The translations under genes and the position numbers were made by a program. Positions 33,350-46,578 of a stretch of DNA of 64,000 nucleotides are shown in pieces. Positions within the stretch are counted from its first letter, which is position 1, and every line of letters starts with the position of its first letter. A model generated the notes under the pieces. That model made no database searches. It saw only the letters and a program-made list of their open reading frames with translations, and had not been told where the DNA came from. The stretch comes from Hydrangea macrophylla (lineage: Eukaryota; Streptophyta; Magnoliopsida; Cornales; Hydrangeaceae), in assembly GCA_033977485.1 (NCBI GenBank), contig CM066988.1:1929501-1993500 (forward strand), in the 5' to 3' direction.

Positions 33350-34052
33350 CTTTGTAAAATTTTCATGCCAGTTACTCGGGATGAAAATGTCCTCCACAAA
33401 AGAACAAATGACACATAAAGAGTACATTTTCGATTTCTTCATTAGGAACACATTTCCTATTTACATGATCGGCATAATATTTAAACAGATATGGATCATC
33501 AAAGTAGAAATGCCTAGCAATAGCTAGGAATCTCTTTTTATCTGATGATGACCAATTGCTTGGTATTTTTTTCCCAGTTACTAAATAAATAATAAGATCA
33601 GCATACCATGGCAGGGAAGTCACAAAAAATAACTGTTCATCAGGAAAAGAGTCTTGAATAGGTAAGGGTTCTCTGGTATTGTCCTCAAAAGTGAGGCGGG
33701 ATAAGTGATCAGCTACCACATTTTCTACTCCTTTTTTGTCTTTAATTATTAAATTAAGTCCATGTAGTAGGAGTATCCACCTAATAAGCCTAGGCTTAGT
33801 GTCTTTCTTTGAAACGAGGTATTTAAGAGCTGAATGGTCAGTAAAACAGGCAATAGGGGAACCAATCAAGTAATGCCTAAATTTTTTAAGGGCGAATACT
33901 ACGGCTAGCAATTCTTTTTCAGTAGTTGAGTAGTTCATTTGAGCACTATCCAGAGTTCTACTGATGTAGTATATAACTGATGGCTTTTTATCCTTTCTTT
34001 GCCCTAAGACAGTTCCAATGGCAAAGTCGCTTACATTACACATTAATTCAAA
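33350..34052 (-). pseudogene. Athila-like pol fragment: RNase H and start of integrase
   Basis: Frame 34043-33372 (223 aa) encodes DFAIGTVLGQRKDKKPSVIY, YSTTEKELLAVVFALKKFRHY, CFTDHSALKYL and VADHLSRL, the RNase H and linker of Athila-type pol, and then stops in the first part of the integrase zinc region (CGGHF). The usual CDAS with the first catalytic Asp reads CNVS here. It is cut on the right by the Helitron terminus (34053) and on the left near the non-autonomous element, so both ends are truncated. Minus strand, in line with the gag/protease remnants 17 kb to the right. Confidence 0.8.
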
Positions 34053-34344
34053 CTAGTCGATACCCCGTGCAATTCATGGGCTGTACGGGCCTTGGTCACA
34101 TAGTGTGTAAGGACCTTGATCCTTACTATAACAATCTTTTCTTTAATTGAAATTATATAGAGAGTTGATGAAAAGAAGATGATACGGAAAGATAGATAGA
34201 GAGCGAATCATAATAGAATTATATTAACAATTTCGCAGATAGATATCTGAAATTCGCAAAACATATTTTATATACAACTTAGCATAGATCAAATAGAACA
34301 CCTAATCAATTATTGATCAATACACGGCGCAACTTGCTGTAACT
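34053..34344 (-). mobile_element. Helitron 3' terminal region, minus strand
   Basis: Read on the minus strand, the left edge ends CCCGTAC..GCACGGG (7-bp stem, one mismatch, 12-nt loop), six to seven bases, CTAG (34056-34053), followed by T. This is the 3'-end layout of a Helitron inserted in the Athila-like pol. The gypsy element at 34345-43556 sits inside it, so the Helitron resumes at 43557; its 5' TC end was not identified. Confidence 0.6.
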
Positions 34345-34525
34345 TATCAAGACCCAATTTTTCATTGTTAAAAATTCGTAAAATATCATTATATTTTTAG
34401 CTTTAACCAATCAACTCTAGACATGTGTTAAAACTCAATTGGTCTTTCTCCTAGCTAACTATCCTACATGCGACCCTAGCAAATAACCTTATCCACCTAA
34501 CACAAATGTTACGTACACATGAATA

Positions 34526-34599
<74 letters not shown>

Positions 34600-36634
34600 T
34601 GAAAAAAATAAAATTCTTACAACCGTCATATTAAAGAAAGAGAGTTTAACTTCAGTAAATGTTAAACTTTTAACATTAATTAAACTAAGTATTATTAATG
34701 CTTGAAAACTCCCGTAATTTACTTTGTAGAATCCTAAGGTGCCTATAAAAGGCCTTCTAACCCATGCTCTAAAATCACTCCACTCAAGAAAGGAAAGAAA
34801 AAAAAAAGAAGTTTATGAGTGAGAGAGAGAATTTTAAGAGAAAGAAAGAGCGAAGTAGAGAGTTAGAGAAAGTTGTGAGAATTTTCTAAGTGAGTTGTTT
34901 CGGGAAAAAAAAATACTAGACTAGTGGTGGTGGTTCTAGTGGTGGAAGCCAGAAGTTGAACCCAATTACAGATTTCAAACTCCATCACAGTCAGTGGGTA
35001 AAATTCTTTTCCAAATCTTCTTATGTATTTTATAATATGTACCTTCTATATGTATTTTTATAATTTGTATAAGACCCTTAGAAGGCCTTCTCAAAGCTTA
35101 AAGCTTGAACTAGGTCAAACAGACCCTAAATCGCCATTAATGGCAAATTCAAGGTTCAAAGCTAACTTAATTTTTGGGTTACATAAAAGGGCATTTTTTG
35201 TATATAAAAAATGTGTAAAATCATTATAAATTATTTCCTACTATTTCATAAATTTTGGTGAATTTTGGACATCATTTAGTATTTCTTTTAATTTCGAATT
35301 TATTAAACGACTATAGAATATGAATTTTTAACATTACAATTACTTTTAAAATTTTGTAAACTCCAAAAAATAAAAAATGGTCAGTACCGTTGTGACCAAA
35401 ATAATTTTTAGAATATTTAGACATTAATTTTGTAAGTTTTGGAGACAGAAAATTTTATCTCTTATTTTGGAGCGAAAAAGCTATATTTTTTTAGAATATA
35501 ATAACGAATTCTGAATCGACTCTAGCCTTGTTCTATAATAATGTAAGGATCATTTTAGAAAGGAAAATATCCTATTGTGGTAAAATTACAAAAACACCCC
35601 TACGAAGCTATAATTACCATTTTGCCCTTGTGCCCTAAACGTAAACTAAATTACTTCTTTTTATCAAATGCATTATGTAGATCTTGAAGGTTAAATTATT
35701 TACAAAAGAAGTATTTCAATCGCCTAGACTACCAAGGTGAGTGAACATTTTCCTTTTACTGATTCAACTCCTCATTAGTGAATCTTATCCTATTACTTGA
35801 ACAATTTTTTTTTAGTGATGAAATTGTTGTTCTTATATTTGTTCTGGAACACGTCGATTCGTTCCATTGAAAGAGGTCGTGTTTGATGTTATTTTAAGTT
35901 CCACATTTCTTTGATTCCAATGTCAGTTACCACCATTCTACTTGATTATATATTAGTTCTATTAAGTACTTACGAGCTCCTATGTGGGATGATCCCTATT
36001 GGATCTACGAGTGGCCCATAAGTTGGCCGACCCTCCTTATTGGGTCTACGAATGCTTCTGATCAGTTAGCTATTGCAGTATATGTATATGTATGTGTACG
36101 TGAATGGGTGGTTGGTAATCTGACCTTCTAAAAAATGTATTTGTTATGCCTATCCTAAAGATATTCTACTCTCTTGATATACTGATTTTTATATTTATCT
36201 CATTTACCACTGATATATAGATTTCTCTTTATACACATCATTCCGGATTTTGATTATTCACTGAGTCTTCTACTCACACTCTCCAAATCTTTCTAACCCC
36301 TTTCAGGTAATAAGGGTGATGAGGAGTAAAAATTAGTGGGAGATGACCCGATTGAGAAGGATCCTATAGAAGAATAAGATACTAAAATATAGTTATAAAG
36401 TTAAATAATACACATTTTCCAATAGAAATCTATGAGTCTATATTCAAAGGCTCAAGTTAGCCAAGATGAATTTTATATGTAATAAATTTGGAATGATTTG
36501 TAATATTATGGTCTTCATGACCTGTATGTGTAATAAATTTAATTATGTTGCTTCTGCTAGTCTCTGTACAAGTTATGAGGCCTTGGTGGCCGGTCACGTG
36601 CCTTAAATCCATCAATTGGTTTTGGGGCGTGACA
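34345..36634 (+). repeat. 5' LTR of the Tekay-like element
   Basis: Begins TATCAAGACC (the other LTR begins TGTCAAGACC) and ends GGGGCGTGACA. Contains a (GA)n run of about 34 units (34530-34597), a TATA box TATAAAA (34744-34750) and a 68-codon open frame (35023-35229) that recurs in the 3' LTR and is not a gene. Confidence 0.92.
34744..34750 (+). promoter_or_regulatory. TATA box of the 5' LTR
   Basis: TATAAAA within CCTATAAAAGGCC, upstream of the leader. In the 3' LTR the same place reads CCTATGAAAGGCC (about 41621-41633), a one-base change. Confidence 0.6.
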
Positions 36635-36823
36635 AGCTTGGTATCAGAGCATTAGTTCTAGGGCCATTAGAAAGCCTCAACTATTTAGTAGGATTGTACA
36701 CTACATACCTATACTTAGGTATGGTAAATTCTATTTGGATATAAATATAAGGTAAGAAATACTACTTATTACATTACTATTATGTAGTTAGAGAAGTACT
36801 AACAAGGAGTAAGCTCAACCAAC

Positions 36824-37820
36824 ATGGATGAAGCAGCGAATGCTAGATTTGAACGTGTCGAACAAATCATCGAAGGACTGGCTTATGCTACCCAAGACAG
36901 AGTAACTAATTATGAGGATAGTGGTAATGGAAGTAAAAATAATGGAAACGGGGAATGCAGATAACAGTGGAGCAATTTCAGAAACTACGACCACCTACTT
37001 TGATGGCAATGCAGACCCTACTAAGGCTGAAGCATGGGTCCGTCGGATGGAAAAGATTTTAAAAGTCTTTCCATGTCCCGAGGAAGAGAAAGTGAAGTAT
37101 GCCACCTTTACCTTTGTAGGGGAGGTGGATCATTGGTGGACTAAAATGGAGGAAAGCGAGCCCAAGATGAGCTGGCAACGATTCTTGGAGGTATTCTATG
37201 GTATGTACTTCCCAGACTGTCTGAAGGAATAAAAGGCTAAAGATTTCATGAACCTGAAGCATGGAAACATGACAGTGCTCCAATATGCTATGAAGTTCTC
37301 TACCTTATCCCGTTTTTCCATGTATCTAATCCCTACAAAGGAGAAAAAGGCAAAAAAATTGAAGATGGCCTATAAATCCATATACATAGTAAGGTGGAAA
37401 TGTTCAAACTCAAGTTATACAAGGAGGTGCTAGACCGTGCTCTTATGGCTGAAAGACAAGCTTGGAACTTCAGAAAAATTGAGACAATTTTATCAGACAA
37501 TCAAGTAACTAGGGAAAAGGACATGGAAATACCAAGAGACAGTTCATGGGAACATCTAGTGTAGGTTCTAACTCTCATAACAAGAGTAGACCACAGGGTG
37601 GAACCATATCTCTATGCAAAACATATGGGAAGATACATTGGGGTATCTGTTGACTGAGTACAGGAGCATGCTACAAGTGTGGGGAAATAGGTCATATGAT
37701 TTGAGAATGCCCAACATTGAAAACTGGGAAGGAAGTTGTACCAGTTGCCACTTGAACCAACCAACGTCCAGCTCAAAATCAGGGGAACCAAGGGAAGAAT
37801 CAACAACGCCAGGGACATGT
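36824..37820 (+). pseudogene. Tekay-like gag, broken
   Basis: Starts MDEAANARFERVEQIIEGL at 36824, shifts frame near 36950, then gives YFDGNADPTKAEAWVRRMEK, VKYATFTFVGEVDHWW (capsid region of Retrotrans_gag) and, after a TAA near 37230, KDFMNLKHGNMTVLQYAMKF. A zinc knuckle CYKCGEIGH..EC lies near 37670-37715, with a TGA inside it. Several stops and frameshifts rule out a functional product. Confidence 0.85.
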
Positions 37821-37860
37821 ATTTGCCCTAGTCCTAAGTGGCGAGGCTACAGCTAATACT

Positions 37861-40800
37861 ATGGTGGCAGGTACTATTTCTATTTGTGGTATTGATGCTC
37901 ATACACTTATGGACTCGGGATCTACTCATTCATTTGTATCACCATATTTTACCTTAAAATTCAATAAGTCACCAGAGCCTTTAGGTTATGACCTATCCGT
38001 CGTTACACCCTCTGGAAATTCTATGATTGGTACCTTAGTGTATCGGTTCTGCAACATCATAATAAGTAATGTGCCATTACTTGTAGACCTGATACCTTTA
38101 GAGATTCAAGGTTTTGATGTCATCTTAGGTATGGATTGGTTATCTTTGGTATATGCTACTATCGATTGCGTTACAAAGAGAGTCATTTTCCAAATTCCTA
38201 ATCGACCTGACTTCTCTTTTGAAGGAAAGGGTGCAATGTTACCTCCTACGTGTCTTATCTCCTCTATGAAAGCCAATAAATTACTTAGGAAAGGATGTCA
38301 AGGTTATCTCTGTACCATTATAGAAGACTCACCTATAGAAGTAACTCTGGAAGATATCCAAGTGGTAAGGAAATTTCCAGATGACTTGCCTAACATTCTG
38401 ATCGATAGAGAGATTGAATTCACTATTGATCTCGTTCTAAATACTCAACCAATATTGAAGACCCCTTATCGTATGGCTCCAATGGAACTGACAGAGTTAA
38501 AGATACAGTTACAAGAATTATTGGATAAAGGTTTTATTAGACCTAGCAATGAAGAAGAAAGATGGGACTATGAGATTATATGTCGATTACCGCGAGTTGA
38601 ACAAGGTAACGATAAAGAATCGATATCCTCTTCTAAGGATTGACGATTTATTCGATCAATTACAAGGAGCACAAGTGTTCTTAAAGATTGACCTGAGATC
38701 AGGTTACCATCAATTGAAAATTAAAGCAGAAGATGTAGAAAAGACGGCTTTTCGAACTCGATAGGGTCATTACAAATTCCTAGTAATGCCTTTTGGTGTA
38801 CCAATGCTCCTGCTGCATTCATGGATTTGATGAATCGAGTGTTCAAACCCTATCTCAATTATTTTGTAATAGTATTCATCAATGATATCCTTATCTATTC
38901 TAAGAGTCTTGAGGAGCATGAACGTCATTTGAGGATGGTACTACAGACATTGAGAGATCATCAACTATTTGCCAAATTCAAGAAATATGAGTTCTGGCTT
39001 CCAAACATTTCTTTCTTGGGGCATACGATGTTAAAAGAAGGCATATCAGTTGACCCACAAAAGGTGGTGGCGATCATGACTTGGCTGAGACCAACAACTA
39101 TGACAGAAGTACATAGTTTCCTAGGTTTGGCAGGATATTACCGGAGATTTGTTAAGGACTTCTCCAAGATAGCTGGGCCAATGACTCAATTGACACAGAG
39201 GGTATACCTTTTGAATGGAATGATGATCGTGAGCAATGTTTCCAAAAGTTGAAGAACAGATTGGTTTATGCACCAATTTTAAGCATACCTACTGGACTAG
39301 GTGGGTTCGTGATCTATAGTGATGCTTCCCATCGAGGGTTGGGATGTGTTCTAATGCAACATGGTAAAGTTATTGCATATGCATCTCGACAGCTAAAAAT
39401 TCATAAGAAGAATTACCCTATTCACGACTTGGAACTAGCCACAGTGGTGTTCGCCTGAAAAATTTGGCGTCATTACCTATAAGGTAAAATATGTGAGATT
39501 TTCACCGATCACAAGAGTTTAAAGTATCTATTCTCTCAGAAGGAACTAAATATGAGGCAATGACGATAGCTTGAGTTGATGAAAGACTATGATCTTGATA
39601 TCCAATATCATTCCAGCAAGGCTAATGTTGTAGCTGATGTTTTAAGTCAAAAATCTTCAGGAAATCTGGCTTACTTGCTCACTACACAAGAATAATTGAT
39701 TGAAGACTTTGAAAGATTAGAAATAGAAGTTACCTCTCATCATTACAACGGTATATTAGCAGCTCTTGTTGCACAACCAATAGTCATCGATGAAGTGAAA
39801 GAAGCTCAAATGCAAGATGACTACCTAAACAAGATTTCTAAGGCGATAGCAGAAGGGAAGAGACCTGAATTTATATCACGAGATGGTACTCTATTGTATC
39901 AAGACCGTATCTGTGTACCAAACCTTCTTGAGATTAAGAGAAAAGTAATGGAAGAAGCACATTATTCTAGATTTACAGTACACCCAGGTAGTACTAAAAT
40001 GTACCAAGATATGAAGAACTACTTATGGTGGCCCAATATGAAAAGAGAGATCATTGACTTTGTATCACGTTGTTTGCATTGTCAACAAGTTAAAGCGGAG
40101 CGTCAACGACTGGGTGGAGTTCTTCAATCACTTACTATCCCAGAGTGGAAATGGGAGCATATCACCATAGACTTTGTAGTTGGATTACCTAGATCTTCAA
40201 AGCAAAACGACGCTATTTGGGTAATTATGGATAGGTTAACAAAATCAGCTCATTTTTTACCAATCAAAGTCACTCATTCGTTGGAGAAGTTAGCAGCTTT
40301 GTATATTGATGAGATTATCAGGCTTCATGGTACACCAGTTACTATAGTTTCTGATAGAGATCCAAGATTCGTATCACGATTTTGGAAGAACTTACAAAGA
40401 GCTTTGGGAACTACTCTTAATTTCAGCACCGCTTTTCACCCTCAAATGGATGGACAATCTGAGCGAGTAATTCGAATTTTGGAGGATATGCTTCGGCTTA
40501 GTGTTCTAGATTTCAGAGGTAACTGGGAAGAACACCTATCTTTAGTAGAATTTGCATATAATAACAGTTTTCAAGCTGGTATTGGCATGGCACCATATGA
40601 TGCACTTTATGGAAGGAAGTGTTGATCTCATATATGTTGGACCGAGGTTGGTGAAAGAAAAAATTTTGAGACCAGAGATTGTTCAGCTAACGACAGAAAA
40701 GATTTAATTCATTCCTCAATGGCTTCAGACAACACAAAGCAGGCACAAGAGTTATGCAAATACACGTAGAAGAGATCTAGAGTTTGAGAAAGGTGATCAT

Positions 40801-41208
40801 ATGTTTCTCAAAGTTTCACCTTCAAAGGGCATAGTTCGTTTTGGCAGGAAGGGTAAACTCAATCCTCGTTATATTTGACCGTTTGAGATCTTAGATCGAG
40901 TCGGAGCTATAGCTTATCGTTTGGCATTACCTCCAGAGCTGTCTAATGTCTATAACGTATTTCATGTGTCTATACTTCGTCGTTATATATCAGATCCCAG
41001 TCATGTATTAGCCTATGAACCTTTGGATGTCCAAGAAGATCTTACCTACGTGGAACAACTGGTTCAGATTCTGGATCATCGTGATCAAGTTTTACGGCCC
41101 AAGGTAATTCCATTGGTCAAAATTCTTTGGCAAAATCATGCAGTGGAGGAAGCTACGTGGGAAAGAGAAGATGAAATGCGAACCAAATACCCACAACTTT
41201 TCAATTAA
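37861..41208 (+). pseudogene. Tekay-like pol: protease, RT, RNase H, integrase, chromodomain-like end; broken
   Basis: Protease with LMDSGSTHSFV (about 37905). Reverse transcriptase after a frame change near 38550 ([29 protein letters not shown]), with a TAG near 38762; the catalytic box reads VFINDILIYS where the family has FIDD, so a metal-binding Asp is lost. RNase H with [13 protein letters not shown] and TDHKSLKYL. Integrase in one open frame 39696-40625: zinc-finger HPGSTKM...CLHCQQVK, catalytic Asp in TIDFVVG, Asp in VSDRDPRF and Glu in GQSERVI. The C-terminal frame 40921-41208 ends PLVKILWQNHAVEEATWERE, the chromodomain-like tail typical of this lineage. At least five stops or shifts separate the blocks. 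Confidence 0.9.
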
Positions 41209-41255
41209 TAAGGTAAGTTAAGTTTGGGGACCAAACTTTCTTAAGTAGGGGAGAA

Positions 41256-41436
41256 TGTCAAGACCTAAATTTTTATTATTAAATTTTTTTTAAATATCAT
41301 CATATTTTTAGCTTTAACCAATCAACTCTAGACATGTGTTAAAACTCTATTGGTCTTTCACCTAGCTAACTATCCTACATGTGACCCTAGCAAATAACCT
41401 TATCCACCAAACACAAATGTTACGTACACATGAATA

Positions 41437-41474
<38 letters not shown>

Positions 41475-43556
41475 TGTGAAACAAAATAAAATTATTACAA
41501 TCGTCATATTAAAGAAAGAGAGTTTAACTTCAGTAAATGTTAAATTTTTAACATTAATTAAACTAAGTTCTATTAATGCTTGAAAACTCCCGTAATTTAT
41601 TTTGTAGAATCCTAAGGTGCCTATGAAAGGCCTTCTAACCCATGCTCTAAAATCACTCCACTCAAGAAAGAAAACAAAAAAAAAAAAAAAAGAAAAAAAA
41701 AAGAAAAGAAGTTTATGAGTGAGAGAGAGAATTTTAAGAGAAAGAAAGAGGGAAGTAGAGAGTTAGAGAAAGTTGTGAGAATTTCTAAGTTGGTTGTTTG
41801 GGGGAAAAAAATACTAAACTAGTGGTGGTGGTTCTAGTGGTGGAGGTCGGAAGTTAAACCCAATTACAGATTTCAAACTCCATCACAGTTAGTGGGTAAA
41901 ATTCTTTTCCAAATCTTCTTATGTATTTTATAATATGTACCTTCTATATGTATTTTTATAATCTGTACAAGACCCTTAGAAAGCCTTCTCAAAGCTTAAA
42001 GCTTGAGCCAGGTCAAACAGACCCTAAATCCCCATTAATTGCAAATTCAAGGTTCAAAGCTAACTTAATTTTTGGGATACATAAAAGGGCATTTTTGGTA
42101 TTTCAGAAATATGTAAAATCATTATAAATTATTTCTTACTATTTAGTAAATTTTGGTGAATTTTGGACATCATTAGTATTTATTTTAATTTCGAATTTAT
42201 TAAACGACTATAGAATATGAATTTTTAACATTACAATTACTTTTAAAATTTTGTAACTCCGAAAAATAAAAAATGGTCAGTACCGTTGTGACCAGAATAA
42301 TTTTTAGAATATTTAGACATTAATTTTGTAAGTTTTGGAGACAGAAAATTTTATCTCTTCTTTTGGAGCTAAATTGCTATAGAAAAAGCTACATTTTCTT
42401 AGAATATAATAACGAATTCTGAATCGACTCTAGCCAACGGTGTTAGTTCTATAATAATATAAGGATCATTTTAGAAAGGGAAAATTCCTATTTTAGTAAA
42501 ATTACAAAAATACCCCTAAGAAGCTATAATTACCATTATGCCCTTATGCCCTAAACGTAAACTAAATTACTTCTTTTATCACATGCATTATGTAGGACTT
42601 GAAGGTTAAATTATTTACAAAAGAAGTATTTTCATTGCCTAAACTACCAAGATGAGTCATCATTTTCCTTTTACTGATTCAACTTCTCATGAGTGAATCT
42701 TATCCTATTACTTGAACAAGTTTTATTTTAATGATGAAATCGTTGTTCTTATATTCGTTCTGGAACACATCGATTCGTTCCATTGAAAGAGGTTATCATA
42801 TTTGATGTTATTGTAAGTTCCATATTTCTTTGATTCCAATGTCAGTTACTACCATTCTACTTGATTATATATTAGTTCTATTAGGAACTTACGAGCCCCT
42901 ATGTGGGATGATCCCTATTGGATCTACGAGCCGCCCCAAAGTTGGCCGACCCTCCTTATTAGGTTTATGAGTGCTTCTAATTAGTTAACTATTGCAGTAT
43001 ATGTATATGTATGTGTACATGAATGGGTGGTTGGTAATCTGACCTTCTAAAAAATGTATTTGTTATGCCTGTCCTAAAGATATTCTACTCTCTTGATATA
43101 CAGATTGTTATATTTACCTCATTTACCACTGATATACAGATTTATCTTTATACACATCATTCAGGACTATGATTATTCATTGAGTCTTCTACTCACACTC
43201 TCCAAATCTTTCTAACCCCTTTCAGGTAATAAGGGCGATGAGGAGTAAGAATTAGTGGGAGATGACATGATTGAGAAGGATCCTATAGAATAATAAGATA
43301 CTAAAAATACTAGTTATAAAGTTAAATAATACACATTTTCCAATGGAAATCTATGAGTCTATATTCAAAGGCTCGAGTTAGCCAAGATGAATTTATATGT
43401 AATAAATTTGGAATGATTTGTAATATTATGGTCTTCATGACCTGTATTTGTAATAAAATTTAATTATGTTGCTTCTGCTAGTCTCTGTACAAGTTATGAG
43501 GCCTTGGTGGCCGGTCACGCGCCTTAAATCCACCAATTGGGTTTTGGGGCTTGACA
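41256..43556 (+). repeat. 3' LTR of the Tekay-like element
   Basis: Begins TGTCAAGACC after the polypurine tract and ends GGGGCTTGACA, followed by TAACT. Its (GA)n run is shorter than in the 5' LTR (41440-41470, about 15 units). Confidence 0.92.
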
Positions 43557-45898
43557 TAACTAACATTCCAGTTGGATATGGAGAACGAAAACTATAGGTG
43601 CCCTTCAAAACAGTGATCCAACGACAACGGGGTTGTAATCCCAACCAAGTGTAGATCGGGGATATAAAAGAAACGAAGAGTTAATTAGAAGAGTTATACT
43701 ATACTTTCCAATTTTGATTATCAAATGCTTTCTACCACATGATGTGACATGAATGTAGTATAACTATCAAAGCATTAGGGAGACCTGCTTGTAACAAATT
43801 TGAAAAAAAACCATTAATTTATTCTAAGCAACTGAAGAAACCTTCTGCTATTGCCCAATTAACCAAGCTAAAACCATTTGCATGATCTGCAATAAAGAGA
43901 AAAATCATCAAGCTTCTTTAGTTCTTCCGAGTATCATTTGCCTACAATGTTTTCAGAGGCATATCGACTTTTTCTTGATAATTCATTGCCAATAGCCACG
44001 AAACATGAAACATGAAACATTGAAGATCAATGAGCTAAAATAGTCCAAAAGCTGTAAGACTCCCTTTCTAGAAAAACTTTTAGCTTTCTCCGACAAATTC
44101 CCCTGGAAAAAAATATAAAAAAAAAACATAAATTTTTCTCACATAAGTAGAAATCTACAGATCCAAATAACGCCAAGGTACAAAGTTTCCGACCCAAAGT
44201 GAATTTTTATTCAATTCAGAAAGATGAATGCAGTCCATGAAAGATGAAAGTACTATATGGCATCTATTCATGGCAGTATACACTTTATAAAGAAAAACTG
44301 TTTCAATAGTTAACCAAGTTTGGTGCACATGCCACACCACTAAGAACATGTAACGCAAAGACAAAAAAAATGAGCAGTTCTTATAGAAGCAAAGAATTAA
44401 ACCAATAGGGAAAAGTACCAATCAAACAACTTTCACGTAACTTTTGTCTTTTATATATATATATATATATCATGAATGCCAAAGCATTGAGCAAATGCAT
44501 CAAGTTTGCTGTCAAACAATGAAGGTATTCCAAAAGAGCCTTGCTATCTTTTGCAATTTTGCTACTTCATTCCATAGAAATCAATTTTTTATTCCAAAAT
44601 CATAACAACTTTAGATAAAGGGTGTTATTTGTTATGGTATTTTTTACCTACAAATTTTCATAAATTAAAGCCTACTACAACTATGAGTAAGGAGTGTTAT
44701 ATGTAGTAAGAAGAAATTGAAAAAGTCCCTAAAATATTCATAGAAATAGCTTCTCATATGCCTACGTAAATTTGGAAGCAAAGCATAGGAATCCAAAACA
44801 AAAGTTACTTAATCTGTGCAAATATGAATTTTCTAGTGGAAACAAAAATCTGATCATAAGATACCCCACATGGTCAAGAAACTAACAAACTTGAACTACT
44901 ATGTATTAAATTTGATATGGTTTTTAGTGACACAGAGCAAAATAGCACACAAAAACACCATATGCAACCATCAAAGCATTTGGGAAACATAGCCTTACAG
45001 CTTGTTGAATGCATAACAGAAACTGTTCGTTTTGTGCATTTCCATTCCTAAGACATTTCCTTCTCTCAAATATTTTGGCTCCCTCATGAAGAGAGGGAAA
45101 AGAAAAACGAAAAGAAATTTTTTTTGGCCATTTGTACGTAGCCAAAAAGTTAGATTAAAAAAAAGGATATTGTTTTATCATTTATTGTGCAAAGCATCAT
45201 TGAGTCACATAGAAGTGAGACACTAAAATCCAAAAGCTGGACACAACATACATAGTTGGACCCCTTGGACAATATCAAGGTAGAATTAAGAGTTGCAATC
45301 AATAAAAACACTACTTTGCATAAGCAATAGTTTCAGAAATCATAGTTTCTAGAACGAAAGTCATTACATCCAACTCCAGTGAATAAAGCTAATACACCAC
45401 TACACTACCACTGCACTATTGATTATACAACATCGTTTGGAAGATGACCCAAAGATATGGAAGATTACGTATATTTAAGAAAATTTCGTTTCAATTCCGA
45501 CTGGAGCTTGTTTCAGTAATAAAAAATAAAAAACAAATAAATACGTTGCCTCTAATTTCTCTATAGAAAGAAAGAAATTTCTCCATCTCTTGCTTTAGCT
45601 TTTTCTCAATTCTTCTAAAGACTTCGTACGAAAAAATTAAAATTGAATTTCTCTTTTTGTATTAGAAGATTACCCAAAAAAAAAACAAAATTTTGAATTT
45701 CTCCAAAATCCATGATAACTTAAGAATTTTATTTTTTCTCTTCACAAGAATGAAAATGAAGAATGTAAACAGAAATGAAAGGTCTCCAAGTTAGGCTTGT
45801 ATGAAGAAACAAAAACAGAAGCAAATTCCAAAAATATACCGTATACAAATATCCACTTCTACATCTCCATTTAATTCCACTTTGCTCTTCGTGACCAT

Positions 45899-45900
<2 letters not shown>

Positions 45901-45945
<45 letters not shown>
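45901..45945. repeat. (TC)n microsatellite
   Basis: About 22 uninterrupted TC units; a minus-strand frame through it (poly Glu-Arg) is an artefact. Confidence 0.95.
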
Positions 45946-45949
<4 letters not shown>

Positions 45950-46526
45950 ATGTGCTTTTGCATTCTTCCATCAGTGTATAAACAATTGTTAGGAAAAGAA
46001 GAAGACGAAGAAGAAGTATATATGTATATATACTAAAAATTAAGTCAATATGAAAGATATTATAGACTAACAACAGTACATATATAATCAAAATGTGATT
46101 AGTTGGAAGGGAAGCATCGGCCAAGAGAAATTATGCAAAAGAGTTTTTAAAAAAGTTTTCACTAAACAATGACTACCAAAGGAAATGTGATCTTTTAAGC
46201 ATTGTGCACAAAATTACATAAAACCTAGTCCATCTTTGGAGTAACATTTTGCTATTTTTTGCTATAAACAAAAACCCAGAACAAAGAGACATTGGAAGAA
46301 GAAAAAAAATCAAACTTAACTTGATAATGGCTAAAAAACAAAACTCAGAACACTTGATTTTAAAGAAGATGCTTATTACTTAAGCTTCTATAAGCATTGA
46401 AGACACACCAGAAACTATGAGCCAGGAATAACTGAAATTATTTTTATACAAACATTTCAAAGGATGGAAATTTAAAACTTTTGGGAAAAATGGAAGGTTT
46501 TGTTCAATTTTTGAAATGGAACATAT

Positions 46527-46533
46527 CAGAGAG

Positions 46534-46576
<43 letters not shown>
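46527..46576. repeat. (GA)n microsatellite, slightly interrupted
   Basis: GA units broken by GATAGATAGA near 46536-46545, otherwise continuous to 46576. Confidence 0.9.

Positions 46577-46578
<2 letters not shown>

Larger units (their letters stand above)
34345..43556 (+). mobile_element. Ty3/gypsy chromovirus-type (Tekay/Del-like) element, complete but defective
   Basis: 9212 bp with LTRs 34345-36634 (2290 bp) and 41256-43556 (2301 bp), flanked by the perfect 5-bp duplication TAACT (34340-34344 and 43557-43561). Primer-binding site TGGTATCAGAGC (36639-36650, tRNA-iMet type) and polypurine tract AGTAGGGGAGAA (41244-41255). The LTRs share their full length but differ by many substitutions and a different (GA)n length, so insertion is not recent. 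The long LTRs, the iMet site and the C-terminal chromodomain-like segment point to the Tekay/Del lineage. Confidence 0.93.

Noticed and set aside
35023..42127. 68-codon frames at 35023-35229 and 41921-42127
   Set aside because: The same sequence in both LTRs of the Tekay-like element; ordinary LTR sequence, not a conserved small protein.
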